In this document: piece after piece, positions 20,203-28,332 of the stretch
Layout: each line of letters opens with the position of its first letter
How positions within the stretch are numbered: position 1 is the stretch's first letter
NCBI GenBank assembly: GCA_017745595.1
Contig: WMBV01000008.1
Coordinates: 62,001 to 126,000, forward strand
DNA from: Bordetella petrii
GTDB taxonomy: Bacteria > Pseudomonadota > Gammaproteobacteria > Burkholderiales > Burkholderiaceae_B
Reading direction: 5' to 3'
DNA length: 64,000 nucleotides
Position numbers and translations under genes: made by a program
The notes under the pieces: generated by a model
The model's database searches: none
Told to the model about the DNA's origin: nothing
The model's input: the letters and a program-made list of their open reading frames with translations, nothing else

Positions 20203-20233
20203 GGTGTCTGACTCCCGCAGGGTGTCAGACACC
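20203..20233 (-). repeat. GGTGTCTGAC palindromic repeat (reverse), left member of a pair
   Basis: This is the exact reverse complement of the copy at 20263-20293, 29 nt away. It sits in the convergent gap between amidase and isochorismatase-like genes. Confidence 0.92.
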
Positions 20234-20262
20234 GCCATGCCGAGGCAGCCCAGCCACACATC

Positions 20263-20293
20263 GGTGTCTGACACCCTGCGGGAGTCAGACACC
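20263..20293 (+). repeat. GGTGTCTGAC palindromic repeat (forward), right member of a pair
   Basis: Arms GGTGTCTGAC/GTCAGACACC with centre ACCCTGCGGGA, identical to the copies at 32715, 45686 and 53513. Confidence 0.92.
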
Positions 20294-20309
20294 TGGGCCC
20301 CGACATGCA

Positions 20310-20993
20310 TCAGCCGCGTTGCGAGTCCAGCGCTTCGCCGTGTTTCACCACGTCTTGCGCCTTGGCGTAGCTTTCGATCAACAACTGGTACGGTGGAAAT
20401 ACCGCGCTGTAGGCTTCCGCCCACTGTTCGGCATCGGGACGGTTCCAGGTGCGCTGGATTTCCGAGCAGACGCCGGCCGTGTCGATGGGCACCACGCCGG
20501 CCTGGACGATGCGCGCCAGGGTGATTTCCTGTGCCATCTTCGAGTAAGTGCCCGAGGCGTCGACCACCGCGAAGACGCGGTAGCCCTCGTGCACCGCGGC
20601 GATGCTGGGAAACGCCATGCAAACGCTGGTGATGGTGCCGGCGATGATCAGGGTGCCGCGGCCGGTGGCTTTGACCGCGGCCACGAAGTCGGCGTTGTCC
20701 CACGCGTTGATCTCGCCTTTGCGGGCCACATACTGCGCGTGCGGAGCAAATTTATGGATCTCCGGGATCAAGGGGCCGTTGGGCCCCTGTGGCACCGACG
20801 CCGTGGTGATGACGGGGATCTTCGCCAGGGCGGCGACCTTGGCCAGCGTGGTGGCATTGGCGCGCAGTTCCGTCATCGGCATGTCCTTCACGGTCTGGAA
20901 CAGGCCGCTCTGGTGGTCGATCAGCAGCATGGCCGCGTCATCGGGATCGATCACGGGCTTGGCGCCGTTGAAATTCGCAATAGAGGCGTTCAT
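20310..20993 (-). CDS. Isochorismatase-like (YcaC-type) cysteine hydrolase, second of a tandem pair
   Basis: From ATG 20993 (GGAG 8 nt upstream) the protein has 227 residues; a GTG at 21014 is less likely. It carries the isochorismatase-family catalytic Asp26 in LLIDHQSG and Cys125 in ITSVCMAFPS, with the INAWDN segment shared with YcaC. It is a paralogue of the neighbour at 21011-21637 and follows it by 17 nt. The two lie downstream of a pirin gene, all in one minus-strand operon. Family members hydrolyse amides, vinyl ethers or similar; the substrate here is unknown. Confidence 0.9.
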   Translation of the reverse strand: MNASIANFNGAKPVIDPDDAAMLLIDHQSGLFQTVKDMPMTELRANATTLAKVAALAKIPVITTASVPQGPNGPLIPEIHKFAPHAQYVARKGEINAWDNADFVAAVKATGRGTLIIAGTITSVCMAFPSIAAVHEGYRVFAVVDASGTYSKMAQEITLARIVQAGVVPIDTAGVCSEIQRTWNRPDAEQWAEAYSAVFPPYQLLIESYAKAQDVVKHGEALDSQRG

Positions 20994-21010
20994 GTCGGGC
21001 TCCGTGCGGA

Positions 21011-21637
21011 TCACTTACGCTGCGTCAGCGTGCTGTAGCTGGTGATCAGGTTGCGGTAGTCGGGGATGTGGTTCGAGAACAGCGTGCCCAGGCCCTCGAT
21101 GTCGTTGCGCCAATCGCGATGCAGTTCGCATGCCACGCCGAACCAGGTCATCAGCTGGGCGCCCGCGGCGGCCATGCGGTCCCACGCGGCGTCGCGGGTC
21201 AGGGCATTGAAGGTGCCGGAAGCGTCGCCCACCACGAACACCTCGAAGCCCTCTTCCAGCGCGGCCAGCGCCGGGAACGCCACGCACACTTCGGTGACCA
21301 CGCCGGCGATGATCAGCTGCTTCTTGCCGGTGGCCTTGACGGCCTTGACGAAGTCTTCGTTGTCCCACGCGTTGATCTGGCCGGGCCGGGCGATATAGGG
21401 CGCTTCGGGAAACAGGGCCTTGAGTTCGGGTACCAGGGGGCCGTTGGGGCCGTCTTCGAAACTGGTGGTGAGAATAGTGGGAAGCTTGAAGTACTTGGCC
21501 AGGTCGGCCAAGGCCAGCACGTTGTTCTTGAATTTGTCGGGATCGATGTCGCGTACCAGCGATAGCAGGCCTGCCTGGTGGTCTACCAGCAATACCGCGG
21601 CGTTGTCTTTATCCAGGCGAACATAGGGCTTGGTCAT
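21011..21637 (-). CDS. Isochorismatase-like (YcaC-type) cysteine hydrolase, first of a tandem pair
   Basis: A 208-residue protein with the same length and motifs as E. coli YcaC: Asp19 in LLVDHQAG, INAWDNEDF, and the nucleophile Cys118 in VVTEVCVAFPA. YcaC is an octameric hydrolase of unknown physiological substrate. The gene lies between pirin and a second YcaC-like paralogue and is divergent, through pirin, from a LysR regulator. The duplicated pair probably evolved for different but related substrates. Confidence 0.92.
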   Translation of the reverse strand: MTKPYVRLDKDNAAVLLVDHQAGLLSLVRDIDPDKFKNNVLALADLAKYFKLPTILTTSFEDGPNGPLVPELKALFPEAPYIARPGQINAWDNEDFVKAVKATGKKQLIIAGVVTEVCVAFPALAALEEGFEVFVVGDASGTFNALTRDAAWDRMAAAGAQLMTWFGVACELHRDWRNDIEGLGTLFSNHIPDYRNLITSYSTLTQRK

Positions 21638-21717
21638 GGAACTCTCCAGGGAAACGTAGTGAAAGCGCCCACATGGGCAGGGAAGCGCCGCGCCGCCCGG
21701 GGGCGGCGCGGACAGGG

Positions 21718-22584
21718 TCAGTGGACCAGCTGGCCGAACCGGCCGTGGTTGAAATCGTCGATGGCCTCGCGGATCTCGGCCTGGCTATTCATGACGAACG
21801 GGCCATGGCCGACAATGGGCTCGTCGATGGGCTCGCCGCTCAAGAGCAACAGCGTGACATCGTTATTGGCCTCGATCTGCACCTGGCTGCCCTCGCGCGA
21901 CAAATGCACCAGCTGCGCTTCGCGGACGACGTCGGTACCGTTGACCAGGATCGTGCCGTGCAACACAGCCAGGGCCAGCGTGCGATTTTCGGGCAGCGTG
22001 AACGTGGCGGTGCCCTGCTGGCGCAGGCGTACGTCCCACACATCGATGGGCGTATGCGTGCGTGCCGGCCCGCGCCGCCCGCCGAATTCACCCGCGATGA
22101 CGCGCACCCGGCCGGCTTCGCCGGGCAGATCCACCACCGGGATGTCGCCGTCCAGCAGGGTCTGGTAGCCCGGCGAGGACATCTTGTCGCGCGCCGGCAG
22201 GTTGACCCACAGCTGCACCATTTCCAGGGTGCCACCCTGGCGGGTGAAGGCATCGGAGTGGAATTCTTCGTGCAGGATGCCGCCGGCCGCGGTCATCCAC
22301 TGCACGTCGCCCGGGCCGATGTGGCCGCCCGCGCCCGTGGAGTCGCGGTGATCGACTTCGCCCTGGTAGACGATGGTGACGGTTTCGAAGCCGCGATGCG
22401 GATGCTGGCCGACGCCGCGCGGCCGCGCGGCCGGGGCGAACTGGGCCGGGCCGGCATAGTCCAGCAGCAGGAACGGGCTGAGATGCCGGCCGTGGCTGTC
22501 GTAGCCGAACAGCGAACGCACCGGGAAGCCGTCGCCGACCCAATGCGGACGAGGAGCGCTGTAGATACCGAGGACTTTTTTCAT
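21718..22584 (-). CDS. Pirin family protein (cupin, possible quercetinase-like)
   Basis: A 288-residue bicupin of the pirin family. The metal ligands are visible: H61 and H63 in QHPHRGFETVT, H105 and E107 in GGILHEEFHS, the same spacing as in human pirin. Bacterial pirins act as quercetin dioxygenases or as redox-sensitive protein partners. The gene starts a minus-strand operon with two YcaC-like hydrolases and is divergent from a LysR regulator across 121 nt, so LysR control is likely. Confidence 0.93.
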   Translation of the reverse strand: MKKVLGIYSAPRPHWVGDGFPVRSLFGYDSHGRHLSPFLLLDYAGPAQFAPAARPRGVGQHPHRGFETVTIVYQGEVDHRDSTGAGGHIGPGDVQWMTAAGGILHEEFHSDAFTRQGGTLEMVQLWVNLPARDKMSSPGYQTLLDGDIPVVDLPGEAGRVRVIAGEFGGRRGPARTHTPIDVWDVRLRQQGTATFTLPENRTLALAVLHGTILVNGTDVVREAQLVHLSREGSQVQIEANNDVTLLLLSGEPIDEPIVGHGPFVMNSQAEIREAIDDFNHGRFGQLVH

Positions 22585-22705
22585 GGGAAGGTTCTCCGTG
22601 GCAGGTGACGACTCGTGTCGTCAGCGCATGGGAAAACTATAGATTCAGGACGATATGGGCGGTAGACTCCAAAATTCGCTCTCAGCGTTCTATCAGGTGA
22701 ACGAT

Positions 22706-23611
22706 ATGCAGGACCTGAACGACCTGTATTACTTCGTGCAAGTGGTCGAGCATGGCGGTTTCGCGCCGGCCGGCCGGGCCCTGGGCATCCCCAAGTCCAA
22801 GCTCAGCCGCCGCATCGCCCTGCTCGAGGCGCGGCTGGACGCCCGCCTGCTGTTGCGCACGACGCGCCAGTTCGCCGTGACCGAGATTGGCCAGACCTAC
22901 TACGCCCATTGCCGGGCCATGCTGGTCGAGGCCGAGGCGGCCGAAGAAGCCGTGGCCCTGACGCGCGCCGAACCGCGCGGCACGGTGCGCGTGACCTGCC
23001 CGGTGATGCTGCTGGACGCGCGCGTGGCCGGCATGCTGGCCGACTTCATGATGCAGTACCCGCTGGTGCACATCCACCTGGAGGAAACCAACCGGAGGGT
23101 GGATGTCGTGGCCGAAGGCATCGATGTGGCGATCCGGGTGCGGCCGCCGCCGCTGGAAGACAGCGACCTGGTCATGCGCGTGCTGGCCGATCGGGGCCAG
23201 TGCCTGGTGGCCAGCCCGGGCTTGCTGCAGCGTACCGGCGTGCCGCGCGCGCCGGCCGACCTGAGCGGCCTGCCCAGCCTGGGCCTGGGCCTGCCGCAGG
23301 GCGACCACGTGTGGAACTTGCTGGGGCCGCAGGGCGCCCAGGCGGCGGTGCGCCACCAGCCGCGCCTGGTCACGCGCGGCATGCTGGCGCTACGGGCGGC
23401 CGCGGTGGCGGGCGTGGGCATCGTGCAGTTGCCCACCATGTTGCTGCAGGATCAGTTCGAACGCGGCGAACTGGCGACCGTGCTGCCCGAATGGGCGCCG
23501 CGCCGCGAGATCATCCACGCCGTGTTCGCGTCGCGGCGCGGGCAACTGCCATCGGTCAGGGCGCTGATCGACTTCCTGGCGGACCGCTTTGCCGCGCTGG
23601 ACGAAGATTGA
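22706..23611 (+). CDS. LysR-family transcriptional regulator
   Basis: The start at 22706 gives a 301-residue LysR protein beginning MQDLNDLYYFVQVVEHGGFA, with HTH residues PKSKLSRRIALLEARLD and a typical effector domain. An upstream in-frame start at 22655 adds 17 residues with no family match. It is divergent from pirin and probably controls the pirin-YcaC operon. The 3' end converges on the thioesterase gene. Confidence 0.93.
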   Translation: MQDLNDLYYFVQVVEHGGFAPAGRALGIPKSKLSRRIALLEARLDARLLLRTTRQFAVTEIGQTYYAHCRAMLVEAEAAEEAVALTRAEPRGTVRVTCPVMLLDARVAGMLADFMMQYPLVHIHLEETNRRVDVVAEGIDVAIRVRPPPLEDSDLVMRVLADRGQCLVASPGLLQRTGVPRAPADLSGLPSLGLGLPQGDHVWNLLGPQGAQAAVRHQPRLVTRGMLALRAAAVAGVGIVQLPTMLLQDQFERGELATVLPEWAPRREIIHAVFASRRGQLPSVRALIDFLADRFAALDED

Positions 23612-23660
23612 GCGGGATGTCAGCGCTTCATCGCACGCAGCGCTTGGGGGGGCTTACACC

Positions 23661-24149
23661 TCAGGCCCGGGGCGCCAGGATCAGGCGCCCGACGTGGCGT
23701 TCGGGCAGCGGCACGGCGGCGTGGGCCTGCGCGGCCGCTTGCAGCGACTGGGCCAGCGATTCGGGAAACGCCTGGCTGCGGCGGGTTTCCAGGTTCACGT
23801 GCACCGACAGTTGTTCCATGGTGGCGGCCAGATAGTTGTCGCGGGTCTGGAACAGTTCCATCAGGCACAGCAGGCGTTTGGCATCGGCGCCCAATACGCG
23901 CACCCGCAATTCGAGCGGATCGCCGGCCAGCAGTTCGCGGCGGTAGTTGACGGCGATATCGACGGTATAGATACCGCAGCGCGCCGCCCGCGTGTAGCTT
24001 TCGCCGACGCCCAGGGGATCGAGCAGCTGGAAGCCGACGTGGTCGAACACGCGCACGTAGCGGGCGGCGTTCATGTGGCCGTACAGGTCGGTCCAGGAGG
24101 TCTCGACCGTCAGTTGGGTGCGGGGCAGTTCTTGTGCAAGTGCGGGCAT
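23661..24149 (-). CDS. Acyl-CoA thioesterase, hotdog fold (4HBT type)
   Basis: A 162-residue single-hotdog protein. The active-site region is TDLYGHMNAARYVRVFD, the common D-x4-H-x-N pattern of 4-hydroxybenzoyl-CoA-type thioesterases, followed by the beta-sheet segment DIAVNYRRELLAGDPLELRVRV. It would hydrolyse short or medium acyl-CoAs in the cytoplasm. I use the ATG at 24149 because the longer frame to 24218 overlaps the end of the next gene and has no family match. It may be co-transcribed with the DSD1-like gene and TetR upstream. Confidence 0.85.
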   Translation of the reverse strand: MPALAQELPRTQLTVETSWTDLYGHMNAARYVRVFDHVGFQLLDPLGVGESYTRAARCGIYTVDIAVNYRRELLAGDPLELRVRVLGADAKRLLCLMELFQTRDNYLAATMEQLSVHVNLETRRSQAFPESLAQSLQAAAQAHAAVPLPERHVGRLILAPRA

Positions 24150-24174
24150 GGCATGTGTGGCGCGAGTCGCCGTC

Positions 24175-25488
24175 CTAGAAGTAAGTGCGTATTGCCGACA
24201 CGACATCATAGCGATCATTCACGACGGTCAGCACCCGCCATTTATCGAACGTGAGGCAGGGATGGCCGATGCCGAAGGCCATCATGTCGCCGACGGCCAG
24301 GGGCGTATCGCCGGGCACCGACAGTATGGCGTGCTGGTCGTTAAGCCTGGTGACGACGTGCCTGGCCGGTATCGCGGCGGGCGCCGCCATGGAGCCATCG
24401 GGGCGATACCAGTGCAGGGCGACCGGCAGGGGCTCGGGCGTGACGTCGCGCTTGCCCATCGCGACAATGAGGGTGCCGGGCTCTGGCCGGGACTGGACGT
24501 AGGCCCATACTTCGATCGCGGGCCGCAGTCCGGGGCCGCGCGCGTCCAGCTCGGGATTGCGCTGCCTGAGCGCGGCGTCGGTGGCGCGATAGAGGCTGGA
24601 GTCGTGCGTCAGATAGCAGCCGCTGCGCACCAGCTTCAAGAGGGGCCGCCCGAGGTCGAGGGCTTGCAGCTTGCCGCAAACCAGATCGTAGTAGATCGAT
24701 CCGCCGGCGCTGACGATGACGGTGTCGGTGCCGTACAGCGATTCGCGCTGGCATGCCTGCGCGATGTCGACCAGATAATCCAGGAAGGCATTCACCTTGT
24801 GCACGCTTTGGTCGGGAGTGGCTTCGTGGATCAGGCCTTCGAAGCCCTCGATGCCGGCCAGGGCCAGGCCGGGCTCGGCGGCCTTGACCGCGCGCGCCAC
24901 GGCCACGGCCTGGCCCAGGTCGCGGCAGCCTGTGCGTCCGCCGGGGTAGCCGCCTTCCAGCAACACCTTGAGGGGGCGGCCGATCGACAGGCGGGAGGCG
25001 ACACGCGCCAGGATGGCCACGATTTCGACCGAGTCGACCAGGCAGTAGAAATCGAAGTCGGGATCCCGCTGCAGTTCCCGCAGGACGAATTCGATCGATT
25101 TGGGTCCGAGCAACTGATTGGCCAGCACCAGCCGGCGATAGCCGAATGCGCGCGCCACCTGTATGTGGTGCGGCGTAGATACCGTGATGGCCCAGGCTCC
25201 GTCGGCCAGCTGGAGATCGAACAGCTGGGGGCTCATGGTGGTTTTGCCGTGCGGCGAGATTCGCGTATCGGAGTCTTGCAGAAATCGCTGCATCCAGGCG
25301 CTATTGTGCTTCAGCGCGGATTGCTTGAGCAGCGCCAGGGGCAGCGGCAGGTCTTCGCGCAGGATATTCCAGCCCTGGGCGCCGGCCTGGTCCAGCGGCG
25401 TCGGCGCCATGCCGGCCGGCATGCCTTTGTCGAGCGGGCTCAAGGGCTGCTCGCGGATTTCGCGATAAGAACTGTCCGGGGGATTCAT
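24175..25488 (-). CDS. D-serine dehydratase/deaminase-like PLP enzyme (fold type III, DSD1 type)
   Basis: From ATG 25488 (GGAG 7 nt upstream) the protein has 437 residues. It has the alanine-racemase-like TIM barrel with PLP lysine Lys82 in SPHGKTTM and, near the C-terminus, His409-Pro-Cys411 (GHPC), the His-x-Cys zinc pair known in eukaryotic-type D-serine dehydratases. It would eliminate water from a D-beta-hydroxy amino acid to give an enamine. Its ATG overlaps the TetR stop in ATGA, so the regulator and enzyme are coupled. A tandem RidA-like deaminase gene starts on the other side of the control region. Confidence 0.87.
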   Translation of the reverse strand: MNPPDSSYREIREQPLSPLDKGMPAGMAPTPLDQAGAQGWNILREDLPLPLALLKQSALKHNSAWMQRFLQDSDTRISPHGKTTMSPQLFDLQLADGAWAITVSTPHHIQVARAFGYRRLVLANQLLGPKSIEFVLRELQRDPDFDFYCLVDSVEIVAILARVASRLSIGRPLKVLLEGGYPGGRTGCRDLGQAVAVARAVKAAEPGLALAGIEGFEGLIHEATPDQSVHKVNAFLDYLVDIAQACQRESLYGTDTVIVSAGGSIYYDLVCGKLQALDLGRPLLKLVRSGCYLTHDSSLYRATDAALRQRNPELDARGPGLRPAIEVWAYVQSRPEPGTLIVAMGKRDVTPEPLPVALHWYRPDGSMAAPAAIPARHVVTRLNDQHAILSVPGDTPLAVGDMMAFGIGHPCLTFDKWRVLTVVNDRYDVVSAIRTYF

Positions 25489-26126
25489 GTCTGGTCTCCG
25501 GCGGGTTTGCGGGCGCGGCGGGGGCGCGCGGACGGCTTGCGTGTGTCGCCGGATGGCGGCCCGGGCTCGATGCCGTCGGCCATCGACAAGATGGTCTGGA
25601 CCAGGCGCTGGCGCTGTTCTGCGGTGAAGGGCGAAAGATGCAGCATTTCCATGAACCACAGGCCTTCGGTTGCCACGTGCACCAGCGCCGCGCGGTCGAA
25701 CCCGACCTGTTCGGCAAAAGGAGGAAAGCGGTCTTTGAAGTACTGGCGTATCGGCTCGGCCGAATCGTCCGACAGAGACCCCGCGGCCAGCATCTTGGTG
25801 CTGATCAAATCGTTGCCTGCGCGATTGTTGACGGACGCCAGCACGTACGCCTTGAGCGGGCGCGCGGGCGTGTCGGGCAGGCCGCGTTCTTCGATGGCGC
25901 GCGCCGCCAGCCGCCTGCGCACCAGTTGTTCGTTGGCCGCGCGCAAGAGCTGCTCTTTGAACGGAAAGTGATAAAGCAATCCGCCTTTGCTGACACCGCA
26001 GCGCGCCGCGACGGCGTCGAGCGTCAAGGATGGCGAGCCGACTTCGGCGATGACTTCCAGCGCGGCATTCAGGATCTTGTCTCGGGCGCTGGGGCGTCCG
26101 GGCTTTCTTCTTGTGGCATCGGTCAT
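25485..26126 (-). CDS. TetR-family transcriptional regulator
   Basis: A 213-residue TetR protein with N-terminal HTH (KILNAALEVIAEVGS, then LDAVAARCGVSKGGLLYHFPFKEQLL) and a variable ligand domain. It is divergent from the RidA-ABC transporter operon and overlaps the DSD1-like gene, so it probably represses both directions from the dyad at 26187-26202. The tail after residue about 195 is Arg/Pro-rich. Confidence 0.93.
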   Translation of the reverse strand: MTDATRRKPGRPSARDKILNAALEVIAEVGSPSLTLDAVAARCGVSKGGLLYHFPFKEQLLRAANEQLVRRRLAARAIEERGLPDTPARPLKAYVLASVNNRAGNDLISTKMLAAGSLSDDSAEPIRQYFKDRFPPFAEQVGFDRAALVHVATEGLWFMEMLHLSPFTAEQRQRLVQTILSMADGIEPGPPSGDTRKPSARPRRARKPAGDQT

Positions 26127-26186
26127 GCGCAGTTCCCTTGAGGGTTTTTAAGGGATTTCACTAATCACATCGCCGCCATTTTACTA

Positions 26187-26202
26187 TACAGTCTGGACGG
26201 TA
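26187..26202. promoter_or_regulatory. Candidate TetR operator overlapping the RidA-ABC promoter
   Basis: TACAGTC-TG-GACGGTA is a 7-bp dyad with one mismatch. It lies between a plausible -35 (TTTACT) and -10 (CATAAA) with a 17-nt spacer, so bound protein would block RNA polymerase for the rightward operon. The leftward TetR gene starts 60 nt away. Confidence 0.5.
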
Positions 26203-26249
26203 CATAAATAGCGTTGCCAGGCACTCGCCAGCATCGAGAGAGGTAATGA

Positions 26250-27008
26250 ATGGCGTATCTCGTCAAGGACGTACCGCAAGGTGGATATCGCTACATTCCC
26301 GCGGTCTTCCAGTATTCGTCAGGCGTGGCGGCCGCGGCGGGATACCGCCTTGAGCGAGTGCGCTTCGCCCGGGTGGTTCCGCTGGCGCAGGGGTTCGAAT
26401 GCATCGCGGCGCACCTGGAATCGATCGGCCGGCCGCTGGCGGCATTCGCCGCCTGCGAACTGCGGTCGCCGCGGCCCGTCGATACGGCCGGTTTTCGCGC
26501 CTTCAACGAAGAATACGCCGACGTCCTGCGCCGCTGGGGCATTGCCGATGGGGAAGATAATCCCGTGGCGCGCAGCAATGTCTGCCCCGAGGTGGATGCC
26601 CCGGCCCAGCCGGGATTCCATGCCTTCTCGTATACGGTCGCGGACAACGGCTCGATTCCCTCTTTTGTCATCGCGGACGGCGCGGAAACCCGGGCAAGCG
26701 GAACCGTGCCGGAAGACCGCATCGTCGAATACCGCAATGTGTCGGCGCAAGGCATGCGCAATAAGGGTCGCCAGACGCTCGATGAAATGGAGCGCCGGCT
26801 GGCGGCCTTCGGATTCGGTTGGAACGACACGACGGCGGTGCAGGTGTACACCGTGCACGACTTCCACGGCATTCTCATCGATGAAATGGCGCGCCGCGGT
26901 GCGGCCCGCAATGGGCTGACCTGGCACGCCTGCCGGCCGCCCGTGCTGGATGTCGAATTCGAAATGGATTGCCGCGCAATCGACGTGGAGCGCTGCCTTG
27001 TCATTTGA
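26250..27008 (+). CDS. Tandem RidA-like (YjgF/UK114 superfamily) protein, possible enamine/imine deaminase
   Basis: The 252-residue protein looks like two RidA-type units: residues about 18-125 (FNEEYADVLRRWG, NPVARSNVCPEV) and about 155-250 (RQTLDEMERRLAAFGFGWND, VYTVHDF, RPPVLDVEFEMDC). RidA proteins hydrolyse reactive enamines and imines produced by PLP dehydratases. Similar double-length proteins are named CnbZ-type 2-aminomuconate deaminases, which I consider a possible alternative. It heads an operon with an amino-acid ABC transporter and is divergent from TetR and a D-serine-dehydratase-like gene, which suits disposal of 2-aminoacrylate-type products. Confidence 0.72.
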   Translation: MAYLVKDVPQGGYRYIPAVFQYSSGVAAAAGYRLERVRFARVVPLAQGFECIAAHLESIGRPLAAFAACELRSPRPVDTAGFRAFNEEYADVLRRWGIADGEDNPVARSNVCPEVDAPAQPGFHAFSYTVADNGSIPSFVIADGAETRASGTVPEDRIVEYRNVSAQGMRNKGRQTLDEMERRLAAFGFGWNDTTAVQVYTVHDFHGILIDEMARRGAARNGLTWHACRPPVLDVEFEMDCRAIDVERCLVI

Positions 27009-27654
27009 TTGGTCTTTGATAGAACGCAGCCGCGCGGCCCTGATGGACGGGCTGTGGCTGACATTCCAGCTGTCGATCGTCGCGGGCGCGCTGAGCCTGG
27101 TATTGGGCCTGGCCCTGGCGGTTGTGCGGCTCAAGGCCAGGGGTATCCTGGGCGCGGCGCTGGCCGCCTACGTCGAGCTGATGCGCAATACCCCCCTGCT
27201 GGTGACGCTGTATCTGGTCTATTTCGGCCTGCCCATGGTCGGACTATTGATTCCCACGTTCGCCAGCGTGGTCCTGGTGCTGGTGATGCAGCACACGGTG
27301 TTCGTATCGGAAATCATGCGGGGCGGATTCCTGGCGGTCCCGCGGTCGCAGCTCGAGGCCGCGCGAGCGTTGGGCATGCGGCCTTTCGCCATTTTTCGGA
27401 TCGTCAGGTTTCCCCAGGCCTTCGCCGCGTCGGTTCCCGCGCTGATAAGCGCCCTGATCATCCTGGTGCACGACACCTCGCTGGGCGCGGCGATATCTCT
27501 GGTCGACCTGACCATGACGGCCAAGGTGATCTCGCAGCGCACCGCTTCGAGCTTCGAGCCGTTCGTGGCGATCGCGGTCTGCTATTCGGCAATTTCCTGG
27601 GTGCTGAGCCGTATCGGCTCGGCTTTCGAGCGCCGCGCGGCGATTCTGCGATGA
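26998..27654 (+). CDS. Polar amino-acid ABC transporter permease (first)
   Basis: A 218-residue HisM/GlnP-type permease with about five membrane helices and the EAA loop (QLEAARALGMRPFAIFRIVRFPQA). The start is best placed at TTG 26998, where GTGGAG precedes by 7 nt; this overlaps the tandem-RidA gene by 11 nt. A longer frame to 26950 has no family resemblance. It pairs with the second permease, which it overlaps by ATGA at 27651-27654, to form the membrane channel. Confidence 0.9.
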   Translation: MSFDWSLIERSRAALMDGLWLTFQLSIVAGALSLVLGLALAVVRLKARGILGAALAAYVELMRNTPLLVTLYLVYFGLPMVGLLIPTFASVVLVLVMQHTVFVSEIMRGGFLAVPRSQLEAARALGMRPFAIFRIVRFPQAFAASVPALISALIILVHDTSLGAAISLVDLTMTAKVISQRTASSFEPFVAIAVCYSAISWVLSRIGSAFERRAAILR

Positions 27655-28313
27655 CGGCCACGCTCGAAATGCTGCTCGCCGCCGCACCGCTGCTGGCCCA
27701 GGCGCTGGGACAGACCCTGTTGCTGTCGCTGATTGCCATTGTCTGCGCGCTGGTATTGGGGTTCGTGCTGGCCGAATTCAGCGTGCTTGCGGGCCGCTGG
27801 GCGGCCTTGCTCATCCGCTTCCTGATCGAGGCCGTGCGCGGCGTGCCGGTGCTGGTGTTCGTGCTGTTGACTTACTACACCCTGCCGGTCATAGGCCTGC
27901 GCGTGGACAAGTTCCTGGCGGGCGCATTGGCGCTGTCGGTATTCTTCTCGGCCTTCGCGGCCGAGATCTTCCGCGGCGCGCTGGGCACGATCCCGCGCGG
28001 GCAAACCGAAAGCGGCAAGGCGCTGGGCATGACGACGTGGAAAGTGCAGACCATCGTGCTGCTGCCGCAGATGTTGCGGGTGGCGCTGCCGGCGCTGATG
28101 AACCTGGCGGCCATCATCATCAAGTGCACGTCGATCGTTTCGATCATCGGCGTATGGGAGCTGACGCTCGCGACCAACGAATTGGTCATGCGGCACATGG
28201 CGCCCTTTACATTTTTCATTGTCGCGCTGCTCTTGTACTTCGTCATCTGCTACACGCTGGTGCGCGCCGCGCAGCACGTGTCGCGCCGGCTCAACCAATC
28301 GCAACCGTCCTGA
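27651..28313 (+). CDS. Polar amino-acid ABC transporter permease (second)
   Basis: A 220-residue inner-membrane permease with helices starting near residues 12, 45, 85 and 185 and the EAA motif (QTESGKALGMTTWKVQTIVLLPQ). It overlaps the previous permease by 4 nt and is followed 19 nt later by the ATPase gene. The two permeases differ in sequence, so the transporter is probably a heterodimer for an amino acid. Confidence 0.92.
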   Translation: MTATLEMLLAAAPLLAQALGQTLLLSLIAIVCALVLGFVLAEFSVLAGRWAALLIRFLIEAVRGVPVLVFVLLTYYTLPVIGLRVDKFLAGALALSVFFSAFAAEIFRGALGTIPRGQTESGKALGMTTWKVQTIVLLPQMLRVALPALMNLAAIIIKCTSIVSIIGVWELTLATNELVMRHMAPFTFFIVALLLYFVICYTLVRAAQHVSRRLNQSQPS

Positions 28314-28332
28314 GAACCGGAGTCCGCCCACA

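Noticed and set aside
20203-20293. CRISPR array formed by the GGTGTCTGAC repeats
   Set aside because: Only two or three copies per site in opposite orientations, no array of direct repeats and no cas genes.
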